Shown one piece after another: positions 45,738 through 54,411 of a stretch of 59,150 nucleotides of DNA. The notes under the pieces were generated by a model. It searched no databases. It saw only the letters and a program-made list of their open reading frames with translations, and was not told the DNA's origin. The DNA comes from Photobacterium chitinilyticum (lineage in GTDB: Bacteria > Pseudomonadota > Gammaproteobacteria > Enterobacterales > Vibrionaceae). Positions within the stretch are counted from its first letter, which is position 1; each line of letters opens with the position of its first letter. The DNA is taken from contig NZ_RJLM01000014.1 in assembly GCF_004104355.1 (NCBI RefSeq), positions 1-59,150 of the forward strand. The letters run 5' to 3'. A program made the position numbers and the translations under genes.

Positions 45738-45782
45738 CGCTACTCCTTATTATGGTTTGCAGGGCACTCAGTGTGCACGGTA

Positions 45783-45795
45783 GAGGTCTGACCAC
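45783..45795 (-). promoter_or_regulatory. FadR-like operator upstream of fadI
   Basis: GTGGTCAGACCTC on the minus strand has the palindromic core GGTC-N-GACC of the FadR consensus, 46 bases upstream of the fadI start. Confidence 0.6.
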
Positions 45796-45798
45796 ATC

Positions 45799-46294
45799 AA
45801 TTGTAATCAACTTGTTACTTATTTCAAACAATTGTTTTAAGTATTTACAAGAAGCGAGAAGCATATGGAGATTTATGGCAGGTAATGCAATTTTATATCA
45901 TCAGCATACATAAACAACACGTTGCTCATCACCGGAAAAATTGCAAAAAAAAACCATACCGATATGGTATGGTTATAATTTACACGGATAAAAATCCATG
46001 CAAGGTATAAGTCAATTAACATAAAGCCAATTGCAAATCAGGCATAGCCTGATAGGAGAAAGTAAAGTCAGCCTTCAAAAGGAAGTTGTCATCTTGCTCA
46101 ACAGATAGTATTCAAAAAAAACAGACCTGTTCCACAGAGCCGAAATCAATGCTTACTATCAGATGACATGAACTACTATAGCTTCCTCACGGGGACAGAA
46201 TTTGAACCAGATCAATTTTAGTGCTGATAATCCGATGAATCATGCAATCGCTGAATAAAACAAACCCAAAACGAGACAGCGATTTCCTTTTTTG
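45799..46294. other. Long intergenic region fadI to sigma factor
   Basis: No protein gene is supported over about 500 bases. It contains a strong orphan minus-strand terminator at 45945-45974, listed separately, and must hold the promoter of the sigma-factor gene. Confidence 0.5.
45945..45974 (-). terminator. Orphan terminator, possible end of a small RNA
   Basis: On the minus strand AACCATACC-ATATC-GGTATGGTT is a perfect nine-pair stem followed by seven T. No minus-strand gene precedes it; the sigma-factor gene points the other way. Confidence 0.7.
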
Positions 46295-46879
46295 ATGGGC
46301 AAATTTATGATTAAGCAATTTTTTCGCAAGAAAAAGCCGGATGCCTCGGTCTCTGTAGACATGAATAAGCAAAGACGGTACGAAGCCCTTGTCAGGGCCT
46401 GGCATCGGGACTTATACCGCTACGCCTACTGGTTATGCCACGATCCTCATATTGCCGAGGATTTGGTGCAAGAAACCTGTTTACGTGCATGGCGCTCTCT
46501 CGATAGCCTTCAAGATGACAAAGCCGCTAAATCTTGGCTAATTACAATACTACGCAGGGAAAACGCACGTCGTTTTGAGCGTAAGCAGCTGGATTTAGTA
46601 AATATTGATGACTATGCCATCGCAGATACCAAGCATCAGGGTGCCGAAATGGATGTCGAGCAGCAGATCTTGCATAAACAGATCATGAAGCTGACACCTG
46701 AGTACCGAGAGCCATTGGTTTTGCAGGTCATGGCAGGATTTAGCGGTGATGAAATTGCCGAAATCCTCGACTTGAACCGCAATACCGTGATGACACGCTT
46801 GTTCCGCGCCAGAAATCAATTAAAAGAGCAAATTGAAAAGCAATCCGAGCGGAGGGGCCAACAAAATGGACGATCTTGA
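46295..46879 (+). CDS. ECF-type RNA polymerase sigma factor
   Basis: The protein is 194 residues with sigma region 2 (WHRDLYRYAYWLCHDPHIAEDLVQETCLRAW, about 32-62) and region 4 (LTPEYREPLVLQVMAGFSGD, then EIAEILDLNRNTVMTRLFRARNQ). It directs RNA polymerase to a small regulon, probably under control of the following gene. ATG at 46295 or 46307 may be the start; both lack a strong ribosome site. Confidence 0.9.
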   Translation: MGKFMIKQFFRKKKPDASVSVDMNKQRRYEALVRAWHRDLYRYAYWLCHDPHIAEDLVQETCLRAWRSLDSLQDDKAAKSWLITILRRENARRFERKQLDLVNIDDYAIADTKHQGAEMDVEQQILHKQIMKLTPEYREPLVLQVMAGFSGDEIAEILDLNRNTVMTRLFRARNQLKEQIEKQSERRGQQNGRS

Positions 46880-47579
46880 ATTCCGTCGTCGTATCCTGGC
46901 AGATCCTAACGACAATAGTCAGGAAATGATCACAGCAAAAAATGCATCACTAACTAACCGAAAGTTATCTGATGAACTATTACAGCTCGATGCAAAACTT
47001 GAAAGCACTTTAAAAGTCGATGTACCCGACGATTTGGCAGATCGTATTTTGTTTCATCAGTCCGGCCAGCCCGAGCAGAATCGGAATAAAACGCGATTCC
47101 ACCTTGCTATAGCCGCCTCTGTCGCTTTTGTCTTTGGTTTGTTTGTCGGTCAGTTTAACTCGCAAATTGTACCGACCAGCGCCACCAGTGAAATTGCCCA
47201 GGTCGCAATGGATCATGTTTATACCGAGGCACCTTTTGTCGACAGTATTGATGAATCGGTTTCTCTTCGTCAGGTTAATGCCAAGTTAACTCCCTTTGGC
47301 TCTGAGCTGACAGATTTACCCGGCCATGTTTACTATGTGAACCATTGTGGTTTTGGAGATAAGAATGCGTTGCATATGGTAATGGCAACTGAGAACGGGA
47401 AAGTAACGGTTTTCGTCGTGCCAGAGCACAGCCAAAAAATGTCATCATTTAGTGACAATAGCTTGGAAGGGGTCGTTATGCCGATCCAAAACGCAAGCTT
47501 AATTGTCGTTGGCGAAAAGGGCCAAAACGTCGCGCCAATTGCCAAGAGCCTAGAATCTGATCTTAACTGGGAAATTTAG
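46866..47579 (+). CDS. DUF3379-family membrane protein, probable anti-sigma factor
   Basis: The protein is 237 residues from MDDLEFRRRILADP. A single membrane helix (FHLAIAASVAFVFGLFVGQF, about 78-97) separates a cytoplasmic N-terminal part from a periplasmic domain. This is the layout of anti-sigma factors. It overlaps the sigma gene by 14 bases behind a GGAGGGG ribosome site, so translation is coupled. The DUF3379 name is from recall of the family; the anti-sigma role is inferred. Confidence 0.8.
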   Translation: MDDLEFRRRILADPNDNSQEMITAKNASLTNRKLSDELLQLDAKLESTLKVDVPDDLADRILFHQSGQPEQNRNKTRFHLAIAASVAFVFGLFVGQFNSQIVPTSATSEIAQVAMDHVYTEAPFVDSIDESVSLRQVNAKLTPFGSELTDLPGHVYYVNHCGFGDKNALHMVMATENGKVTVFVVPEHSQKMSSFSDNSLEGVVMPIQNASLIVVGEKGQNVAPIAKSLESDLNWEI

Positions 47580-47595
47580 CCCTCTTACCACCAAT

Positions 47596-47637
47596 AAGCG
47601 ATCATTCCCCTAAATAATAGGATTGATCGCTTTTATT
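47596..47637 (+). terminator. Terminator after the sigma/DUF3379 operon
   Basis: AAGCGATCA and TGATCGCTT form a stem, followed by TTATTT. Confidence 0.75.
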
Positions 47638-47770
47638 TCCCTGAAAAATAAAGCAATTTAATTTGTTACCTCGGTTGCATATTTCGTATTTTCTCATCCC
47701 TTTTCAGTGCTGATATTCGATAAAATCCTTCCCGAGTTATTAACTTAGCAATAACAACCAATAAGTTAGT

Positions 47771-47785
47771 AACTGGTCTGATTTG
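47771..47785 (+). promoter_or_regulatory. FadR-like operator upstream of the first fadL
   Basis: AACTGGTCTGATTTG matches the left half of the FadR consensus (CTGGTC-N-GA) about 90 bases before the start codon. Confidence 0.5.
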
Positions 47786-47871
47786 ATACTTCAGGCTCCC
47801 CACCTACAATCGTGCGCAATCTGCAAAAAATAGCAGATAAATGCAGTATATGATTAGGAATAATAATAAAT

Positions 47872-49143
47872 ATGAATAAGAAGCGTCTGTTTACAAAATC
47901 TGTGGTTGCTGTGGCAATCACCATGGCATCCCAGCAGGCTCTAGCTGCTGGCTTTCAGCTAAATGCACAATCTGCAACCGGCCTTGGCCGTGCATTTGCC
48001 GGTGATGCTGTTATCGCTGATAACGCATCGGCAATGGCCCGTAACGCTGCGGCCATGTCACTGTTTGATGCACCGGCAATCTCGCTGGGTATCAATGCAA
48101 TTGATACTGATATTGAAGTTAAAAATGCCAAGTACACCAATGCGCTGACCCAACAGTCAGGCTCTATCGGTGATCAATCTGTTGGCGATACCTCTTACGT
48201 ACCAAATATCTATTATATCCACCCAATCAACGACAAGTGGGCGGTTGGTACCGGCATCTATTCTAACTTTGGAACCAAAACTGAATTTAGCAATGATTAC
48301 GCGGCCAATGAATACGGCGGCATGACTGATGTGAAAAGCATCAACTTTGCTCTGAGCGCCTCTTACCGTATCAACCAACAGTGGAGTGTTGGTGGTGGTC
48401 TGGATGTAATCTACGGTTCTGGAAAGCTAAAGCGTTCTGACAAATTTATCGAAGGTGCTATCGAGCAAAAAACAACCGTATCCGGCCCTCTTCTAGATGT
48501 TGATGCCGACGGTTTTGCCCTAGGCTGGAACATCGGTACGGTTTACGAGCTGAATGATGATAACCGCTTCGGACTTTCTTACCGCTACAGCCCTGAGCTG
48601 GAAGCTGAAGGCGATATGCACTACCAGCCAGGCGGCGGTAATATCAGTAACGAGAAACTAAAGATACCTCTGCCTGATATGGCTGAGTTTTCTGGTTTCC
48701 ATAAACTGAACGATAAATTTGCGGTCCACTATAGTGTTCAGTGGATTGGCTGGAGCACGTTTGACAAGCTGGAAACCAGCGGTAGCAAAGAACTCAATAA
48801 CTATGAGTGGAAAGATGGCTGGCACTACGCTCTAGGTGGCACTTACTACCTAAACAATGACTGGACGCTACGTACCGGTTACATGTATGACACCAGTGCC
48901 CAGGATGAAGTCACTTCCATCTCTGTTCCGGATTCAGACCGTCAGTGGTTCTCAGGTGGTTTCACCTACCACATCGATTCCAAGTCTAACATTGATTTTG
49001 GTCTTACTTACCTGATGGGTGAAGATGTAACAGCCTCTGAAAGCACACCGAATCCTTTTGGTCCTGGCAATATATCAACCGTTACAGCAACTACCCGTGC
49101 TAACGCATTGCTATATGGTATTCAGTACAGCCGTTCATTCTAA
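47872..49143 (+). CDS. fadL: Long-chain fatty acid outer-membrane transporter FadL (copy 1)
   Basis: The 423-residue protein has a signal peptide (to ASQQALA) and the FadL hallmark N-terminal plug AGFQLNAQSATGLGRAFAGD. A 14-strand barrel follows and ends with an aromatic C-terminus, QYSRSF. It brings fatty acids across the outer membrane. It is tandem with a second copy, as in other Vibrionaceae; both have own terminators and FadR-like sites. Confidence 0.94.
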   Translation: MNKKRLFTKSVVAVAITMASQQALAAGFQLNAQSATGLGRAFAGDAVIADNASAMARNAAAMSLFDAPAISLGINAIDTDIEVKNAKYTNALTQQSGSIGDQSVGDTSYVPNIYYIHPINDKWAVGTGIYSNFGTKTEFSNDYAANEYGGMTDVKSINFALSASYRINQQWSVGGGLDVIYGSGKLKRSDKFIEGAIEQKTTVSGPLLDVDADGFALGWNIGTVYELNDDNRFGLSYRYSPELEAEGDMHYQPGGGNISNEKLKIPLPDMAEFSGFHKLNDKFAVHYSVQWIGWSTFDKLETSGSKELNNYEWKDGWHYALGGTYYLNNDWTLRTGYMYDTSAQDEVTSISVPDSDRQWFSGGFTYHIDSKSNIDFGLTYLMGEDVTASESTPNPFGPGNISTVTATTRANALLYGIQYSRSF

Positions 49144-49171
49144 TTCAGCGAATTGTTTCGTTTGATTATAT

Positions 49172-49198
49172 AAAAGGGAGCCAGTGGCTCCCTTTTTT
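49172..49198 (+). terminator. Terminator after fadL copy 1
   Basis: AAAAGGGAGCC-AGT-GGCTCCCTTTTTT. Confidence 0.92.
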
Positions 49199-49489
49199 GC
49201 TTTTAACTCTAATCCACTGTCATTTATAGCAATCCTTAATTTCAGCTATTTTCTCTTCGCTATTTTCAGTGAACACCACGTCGCTGAAACAGCCATATTC
49301 ATATACAAGTGTACGCTGAAATCTCATCCGACCAGAATAACAAGGTCACTTTTTACCAGATATAAAATCACCAAAAAACACAAAAACAAAATAAAACACT
49401 TTATAGCTAGCTGTGATAAAGATTTACTTAAAGCTTTTACTCTAAAGCGTATGATTCGCAACATTACATTTCAGCGAACATATAGACTG
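49199..49489. other. Leader region between the fadL copies
   Basis: No gene; an open frame runs through from upstream of the true fadL start but has no signal of its own. It holds the FadR-like site at 49321. Confidence 0.5.
49321..49338 (+). promoter_or_regulatory. FadR-like operator upstream of the second fadL
   Basis: ATCTCATCCGACCAGAAT contains TCCGACCAG, the exact right half of the FadR consensus. Confidence 0.55.
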
Positions 49490-50767
49490 ATGAATAAAAA
49501 CAAAATTACGCTTTCTTTGGCAGCAGCAGTAACACTAGGCATGAGCGCCAATGCAATGGCAGCAGGCTTCCAGCTTGCAGAATACTCAGCTACCGGCCTT
49601 GGCCGCGCTTTTGCCGGTGAAGCTGCGATGGCCGACAATGCCAGCGCACAGTTCCGTAATCCGGCGATGATGACGTACCTGGAAGGCACTCAGATCTCTA
49701 TCGGTGCAATCTATGTCGATCCGAATATTGATGTCGAAGGTAAAGTGAATGGCGTAGCCCAGACTAAAGCAAGTGATATTGCGAACTCCGCTGTTATCCC
49801 TAACCTGTACCTCTCTCACCAAGTAAATGACCAATGGGTTATCGGCCTAGCGTTTGGCACTAACTATGGCATGGAAACAGAGCTAGGGGGCGACTACCAA
49901 GCAACAGCTTTCGGTAACCAGGCAATGGTTAAAACAATTGAAATCAACCCGAACCTTGCTTACAAAATTAATGAGCAATTCAGTGTTGGTGGTGGTGTTC
50001 GCTATGTAATGGGTGAAGGCCATTTCGGTGCGGCTTTACCAAAATCTGCCGGCGGTGCTGATCTTAAATATATGGAAGGCGATGATACGGCATGGGGCTG
50101 GCAGCTAGGTGCTGCTTGGCAGATTAATCCGGACCACCGTATTGGTGTAAACTACCGCTCTGCAGTTGATCTAACCCTTGAAGGCAAAGCTTCAGGCCTT
50201 GCCTATGATAAAGCCTCTGCTATGCAAGGTAAAACACCTAGCAAAGATTATGCTGGTAGCCTGGACTTAACGCTTCCGGCCACTGCCGAGATTGCCAGCT
50301 TCCACCAGCTCACAGATAAAGTAGCAGTTCATGCAAGCTTCAACTGGACCGACTGGAGCAGTTTCGAGAAGCTTGAAGCGAATATCCCATCAGTTTCTTC
50401 CAAGCCAGATCTAATCAAAGAAGAAAACTGGGAAGACAACTACCGCCTGGCAGTAGGTACAACCTATCAATATACCAGTAAGCTGGCCCTTCGCTCTGGT
50501 ATTGCATACGATACGTCAGCAGTTAGTGACGAGCACCGTACCCAGACAATCCCTGAAACCGACCGTCTATGGCTAAGTATTGGCGCAGGTTACGCGTGGT
50601 CAGACAACCTAACGCTTGATGCTGGCTTCACATACATCTTCGCCAAAGATGCTTCTATGTCAGAAGAGCTTGATCTAAATGGCGATAAAGTCGCTGATAG
50701 TACCTTTAAAGGTGAGACCTCTGGCAACATATGGCTAGTCGGTGTACAGGCGAACTATAAGTTTTAA
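49490..50767 (+). CDS. fadL: Long-chain fatty acid outer-membrane transporter FadL (copy 2)
   Basis: The 425-residue protein starts MNKNKITLSLAAAVTLGMSA, a signal peptide cut before AGFQLAEYSATGLGRAFAGE. The barrel domain ends VQANYKF. I place the start at 49490 because the upstream extension of the frame has no signal sequence. Related but clearly different from copy 1, so an old duplication; possibly with different chain-length preference. Confidence 0.93.
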   Translation: MNKNKITLSLAAAVTLGMSANAMAAGFQLAEYSATGLGRAFAGEAAMADNASAQFRNPAMMTYLEGTQISIGAIYVDPNIDVEGKVNGVAQTKASDIANSAVIPNLYLSHQVNDQWVIGLAFGTNYGMETELGGDYQATAFGNQAMVKTIEINPNLAYKINEQFSVGGGVRYVMGEGHFGAALPKSAGGADLKYMEGDDTAWGWQLGAAWQINPDHRIGVNYRSAVDLTLEGKASGLAYDKASAMQGKTPSKDYAGSLDLTLPATAEIASFHQLTDKVAVHASFNWTDWSSFEKLEANIPSVSSKPDLIKEENWEDNYRLAVGTTYQYTSKLALRSGIAYDTSAVSDEHRTQTIPETDRLWLSIGAGYAWSDNLTLDAGFTYIFAKDASMSEELDLNGDKVADSTFKGETSGNIWLVGVQANYKF

Positions 50768-50776
50768 TGACAGACT

Positions 50777-50806
50777 GAAACTAGAAACTAGAAACTAGAA
50801 ACTAGA
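50777..50806 (+). repeat. Tandem heptamer repeat (GAAACTA, four units)
   Basis: Four perfect copies plus a partial one, ten bases after the fadL stop. Non-coding. Confidence 0.9.
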
Positions 50807-50822
50807 TTTTAGCCTCGTCCAT

Positions 50823-50857
50823 AGAGAGAGTGTATGTATATGCACTCTCTTTTTTAT
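50823..50857 (+). terminator. Terminator after fadL copy 2
   Basis: AGAGAGTG and CACTCTCT form a stem, followed by six T. Confidence 0.88.
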
Positions 50858-50980
50858 TACCGCCACCAGAAGCATGAATTCAATTCATCTATAGAATAAA
50901 ACAATTCATTCGACGATGCATAATATGCCGACTAAACTCACACTTTCTCTTGCATTCATTTACATACATCGATTTTTCTC

Positions 50981-51628
50981 ATGCTTTTAACAACACTATA
51001 TATTATTGGTATTACTGCCGAGGCAATGACTGGTGCGCTTGCTGCGGGCAAACGTCATATGGATTGGTTTGGAGTCATGCTGGTTGCCAGCGCCACGGCT
51101 ATTGGCGGCGGAACGGTACGAGATATACTACTTGGACACTACCCGCTCGGTTGGGTTGCAAATCCCCAGTACCTTGTTATTACTTGCTTAGCAGGTCTGT
51201 TTACAACCATAGTGGCCCCTCAGGTCGTTCGCTTCCATAAAGTATTCATCCTGCTCGACTCTCTAGGGTTGATAGTATTTAGTATTATCGGGTGCCGGGT
51301 GGCAATGGATATGAATTTGTCGCCACTGATCTGTATCGTGGCAGCGGTTGTTACCGGTGTCTTTGGCGGTTTGTTGCGAGATCTGATTTGTCGTCGTCCA
51401 CCGATGGTTTTGCATAAAGAGCTTTATGCATCTGTTGCATTCATGGCCGGGGGAATATATTACGCGATGATGTATTTTGCCGTACCTGAAACAATCACGA
51501 CCATTGTGACTCTGGTCGTTGGCTTTACGGTACGTGTCGCAGCTGTTCAGTTTGGCTGGAGGCTACCGATATTTCAATTCGAAGAAATTGTAAAAGCCGA
51601 GCCAAAAGAACTCGACTCAAAATCCTGA
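50981..51628 (+). CDS. TRIC-family (YadS-like) cation channel protein
   Basis: The 215-residue protein has seven likely membrane helices in two repeats, each with a glycine-rich signature: AIGGGTVRDILLG and GVFGGLLRDLICRRPP. Prokaryotic TRIC proteins form trimeric potassium-permeable channels. It stands alone between terminators. Confidence 0.88.
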   Translation: MLLTTLYIIGITAEAMTGALAAGKRHMDWFGVMLVASATAIGGGTVRDILLGHYPLGWVANPQYLVITCLAGLFTTIVAPQVVRFHKVFILLDSLGLIVFSIIGCRVAMDMNLSPLICIVAAVVTGVFGGLLRDLICRRPPMVLHKELYASVAFMAGGIYYAMMYFAVPETITTIVTLVVGFTVRVAAVQFGWRLPIFQFEEIVKAEPKELDSKS

Positions 51629-51669
51629 CAACCAGCATCAAAATTTTACTGGAAACAATCAGACAAACA

Positions 51670-51699
51670 AAAAGCGAGAGGTGAAAGCCTCTCGCTTTT
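51670..51699. terminator. Bidirectional terminator, TRIC gene / aroC
   Basis: AAAAGCGAGAGG and CCTCTCGCTTTT stem, with A and T tails, between convergent genes. Confidence 0.9.
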
Positions 51700-51754
51700 C
51701 TTGATCCTGTGGAATAGGTTCACCGACCAGAATTTAGAATCGAGTTCTTCGCTC

Positions 51755-52840
51755 TTAAATCTTTGGTGTTTCCGTTACCACATCTGCATTCTGACCACGG
51801 TGGCGCAGCAAATGATCCATCAGGGTAATAGCCAGCATTGCTTCGGCAATAGGCACCGCACGAATGCCGACACAGGGATCGTGGCGCCCTTTGGTGATCA
51901 CTTCCGTACTCTCGCCCTGACGGGTAATCGTTTCACCCGGAACGGTAATACTTGATGTCGGCTTCAGGGCAATGTGTGCAACCACATCCTGACCGGAAGA
52001 GATCCCCCCCAAAATACCACCGGCATGATTGGTTTTGAAACCTTCCGGTGTCATCGCATCACGATGCTCGCTGCCGCGCTGTTCTACCACGTCAAAGCCA
52101 TCACCAATTTCAACCCCTTTCACTGCATTGATGCTCATCAGTGAATGGGCAATATCAGCATCAAGGCGATCAAAAACAGGTTCTCCCAACCCCACAGGCA
52201 CATTACAGGCTACAACGGTTAGCTTGGCACCGATTGAATCTCCGTCTTTTTTCAGTTTGCGGATCAGCTCGTCAAATGCATCGACTTTATCGGCGTCCGG
52301 ACAGAAAAACGCGTTCTGCTCAATCTGATCCCAGTCGACCTTATCAATGGTGACATTCCCCATCTGAGACAGATAGGCACGTACTTCAATACCATGCACT
52401 TGCTTTAGGTATTTCTTGGCAACAGCACCGGCTGCCACACGCATCGCCGTTTCTCGGGCCGATGAACGACCGCCGCCTCGGTAGTCACGTACACCGTATT
52501 TCTGATGGTAGGTGTAATCAGCATGACCCGGACGAAATGTATCTTTGATATTTGAATAGTCTTTCGAACGCTGATCTGTATTTTCGATCAGCAGGCCAAT
52601 CGAGGTGCCGGTCGTCTGTCCTTCAAACACGCCAGACAGGATTTTGACCTCATCCGGCTCACGACGCTGCGTCGTGTATTTTGAAGTGCCCGGACGGCGA
52701 CGATCCAAATCATGCTGCATGTCAGCTTCAGTCAACGCTAATCCCGGAGGACAGCCATCAATGATGCACCCCAAGGCCAAGCCATGACTTTCACCAAAGG
52801 TAGTGACGCGAAAAAGTTGTCCTATCGTATTGCCTGCCAT
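51755..52840 (-). CDS. aroC: Chorismate synthase
   Basis: The 361-residue enzyme makes chorismate from EPSP with reduced FMN. It starts [20 protein letters not shown], the usual N-terminus with the catalytic His. [38 protein letters not shown] and the C-terminal [18 protein letters not shown] are family signatures. The longer frame to 53026 is not used. Confidence 0.96.
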   Translation of the reverse strand: MAGNTIGQLFRVTTFGESHGLALGCIIDGCPPGLALTEADMQHDLDRRRPGTSKYTTQRREPDEVKILSGVFEGQTTGTSIGLLIENTDQRSKDYSNIKDTFRPGHADYTYHQKYGVRDYRGGGRSSARETAMRVAAGAVAKKYLKQVHGIEVRAYLSQMGNVTIDKVDWDQIEQNAFFCPDADKVDAFDELIRKLKKDGDSIGAKLTVVACNVPVGLGEPVFDRLDADIAHSLMSINAVKGVEIGDGFDVVEQRGSEHRDAMTPEGFKTNHAGGILGGISSGQDVVAHIALKPTSSITVPGETITRQGESTEVITKGRHDPCVGIRAVPIAEAMLAITLMDHLLRHRGQNADVVTETPKI

Positions 52841-53118
52841 TACTTCCTCTGTGTTTTTCCGATGCTTCTTATATACCCGCTCACGTTTTTCAAGCTGGTA
52901 TGTGCAAATTTGTGACTTCGTTAATGAGTACATAGTGCAAATTAGTCGCAGGGAATGCAAGGGGGTAATTATCTTAATACTGATTGGGGCAACGGGAGGC
53001 AGCTGACGTCGGAAACGCGAAAACAATGGTACGGGAAATATGTATTGGTTCGGGATATGAATGAAGAATAGATATAGCGAGAGATCCTTCTCTCGCTAGC
53101 ACAAACACAGCAAAAGTA

Positions 53119-54231
53119 TTAAGACTCTTTTTTAGATTTCCACTTTTTGATACCGCTCGAACCTGAGTTCTGACTACGTGAGAAATCATTATCGCGGCTA
53201 TTTTCTCGGCTAGAATTGCTGTGGCCGGGCTTACTGTGGCTTGGTTTGCTACCACGATTAGGACGAGAACCTCGACGATCACCGGTACGCGATTCGTCAC
53301 GATCATCCGAACGGCGCTTGCGGTTAAACTCGCCTTTGCCTTTATAGGTCTTGTACTGGATCTTGCCGTTGTTACGTTCATCCGCCTCTTGCTGGCGACT
53401 GTCGAATAATTTGGCATCGGTGGCTTTCTGGATTGACTGGCCTTTGCTATCAACCTGTGACGCTTCTTGCGTACCACTCGAATCAGAAATCATGCTGTGA
53501 ATTTCAGCAACCTCTGCATCCGTCAGGTAACGCCATTTGCCATTTGGCAGCCCATCAATGCTGATGTTCATGATGCGAACACGGCGCAATTTGAATACAT
53601 CATAGCTCAGAGCTTCACACATACGGCGGATCTGACGGTTCAGGCCCTGTGTCAGCACAATACGGAACGAATAGGTGGTTTCCTTGGTGACTTTGCATGG
53701 CAATGTCACTGTATCCAGAATTTCAACACCAGAGGCCATCTTATCGATAAACTCCTGAGTGATAGGCTTATCAACACGCACCACATACTCTTTTTCATGC
53801 GAGTTGCCCGCACGCAAGATTTTGTTAACGATGTCACCATCATTGGTCAGGAAAATCAGGCCGTCAGACGGCTTATCCAAACGACCGATAGGGAAGATGC
53901 GCTTGCGGTGACCAATGAAGTCGATAATGTTGTCTTGGATATGACGCTCAGTAGTACAAGTAATGCCGGTCGGCTTGTTCAGCGCTATATAAATGGGTTT
54001 CTCTTTGGCACGCAGGGGCTTGTCATCCACCAGCACCTCGTCGTCCGGTTGTACTTTCGTGCCCATTTCAGGCACCTGGCCATTGATGGTCACTCGGCCT
54101 TGATCAATAAGCTTGTCCGCCTCACGGCGTGAGCAAAAGCCCGTATCACTGATAAATTTGTTTAAACGTACTGCTTTTGCCTGATTCTGGTCGGCATTGT
54201 CAGTTGAAATCTGAGGCTTATTTTGAGACAT
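53119..54231 (-). CDS. rluF: 23S rRNA pseudouridine synthase RluF with long disordered tail
   Basis: The 370-residue protein has an N-terminal S4 domain ([21 protein letters not shown]) and an RsuA-type catalytic domain with the essential Asp in [19 protein letters not shown]. RluF modifies U2604 of 23S rRNA. The last 110 residues are Lys/Arg/Ser/Gly-rich and disordered ([18 protein letters not shown]), making it longer than E. coli RluF. Confidence 0.9.
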   Translation of the reverse strand: MSQNKPQISTDNADQNQAKAVRLNKFISDTGFCSRREADKLIDQGRVTINGQVPEMGTKVQPDDEVLVDDKPLRAKEKPIYIALNKPTGITCTTERHIQDNIIDFIGHRKRIFPIGRLDKPSDGLIFLTNDGDIVNKILRAGNSHEKEYVVRVDKPITQEFIDKMASGVEILDTVTLPCKVTKETTYSFRIVLTQGLNRQIRRMCEALSYDVFKLRRVRIMNISIDGLPNGKWRYLTDAEVAEIHSMISDSSGTQEASQVDSKGQSIQKATDAKLFDSRQQEADERNNGKIQYKTYKGKGEFNRKRRSDDRDESRTGDRRGSRPNRGSKPSHSKPGHSNSSRENSRDNDFSRSQNSGSSGIKKWKSKKES

Positions 54232-54356
54232 GGTGTTCTTCTATAATGAGCGTTTCGCAACGCGATCAAGGTCAGTTAATTATTCAGTTTGGTATTACCC
54301 TCTAATTCTAACAATCCCATAGGGTACTGGAAAAGGAATTATGTTTAATACCGAAA

Positions 54357-54385
54357 AAAACCGCCCCAATAGGCGGTTTTCTTTC
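54357..54385. terminator. Terminator after the RND operon
   Basis: AAAACCGCC-CCAATA-GGCGGTTTT, with A and T tails. It serves the minus-strand RND permease gene. Confidence 0.88.
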
Positions 54386-54411
54386 ATACAAGCGCCTGCT
54401 TCTAACTAATA

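Noticed and set aside
49184-49489. 102-residue N-terminal extension of fadL copy 2
   Set aside because: It would bury the signal peptide; the extension has no ribosome site and follows directly on the previous terminator.
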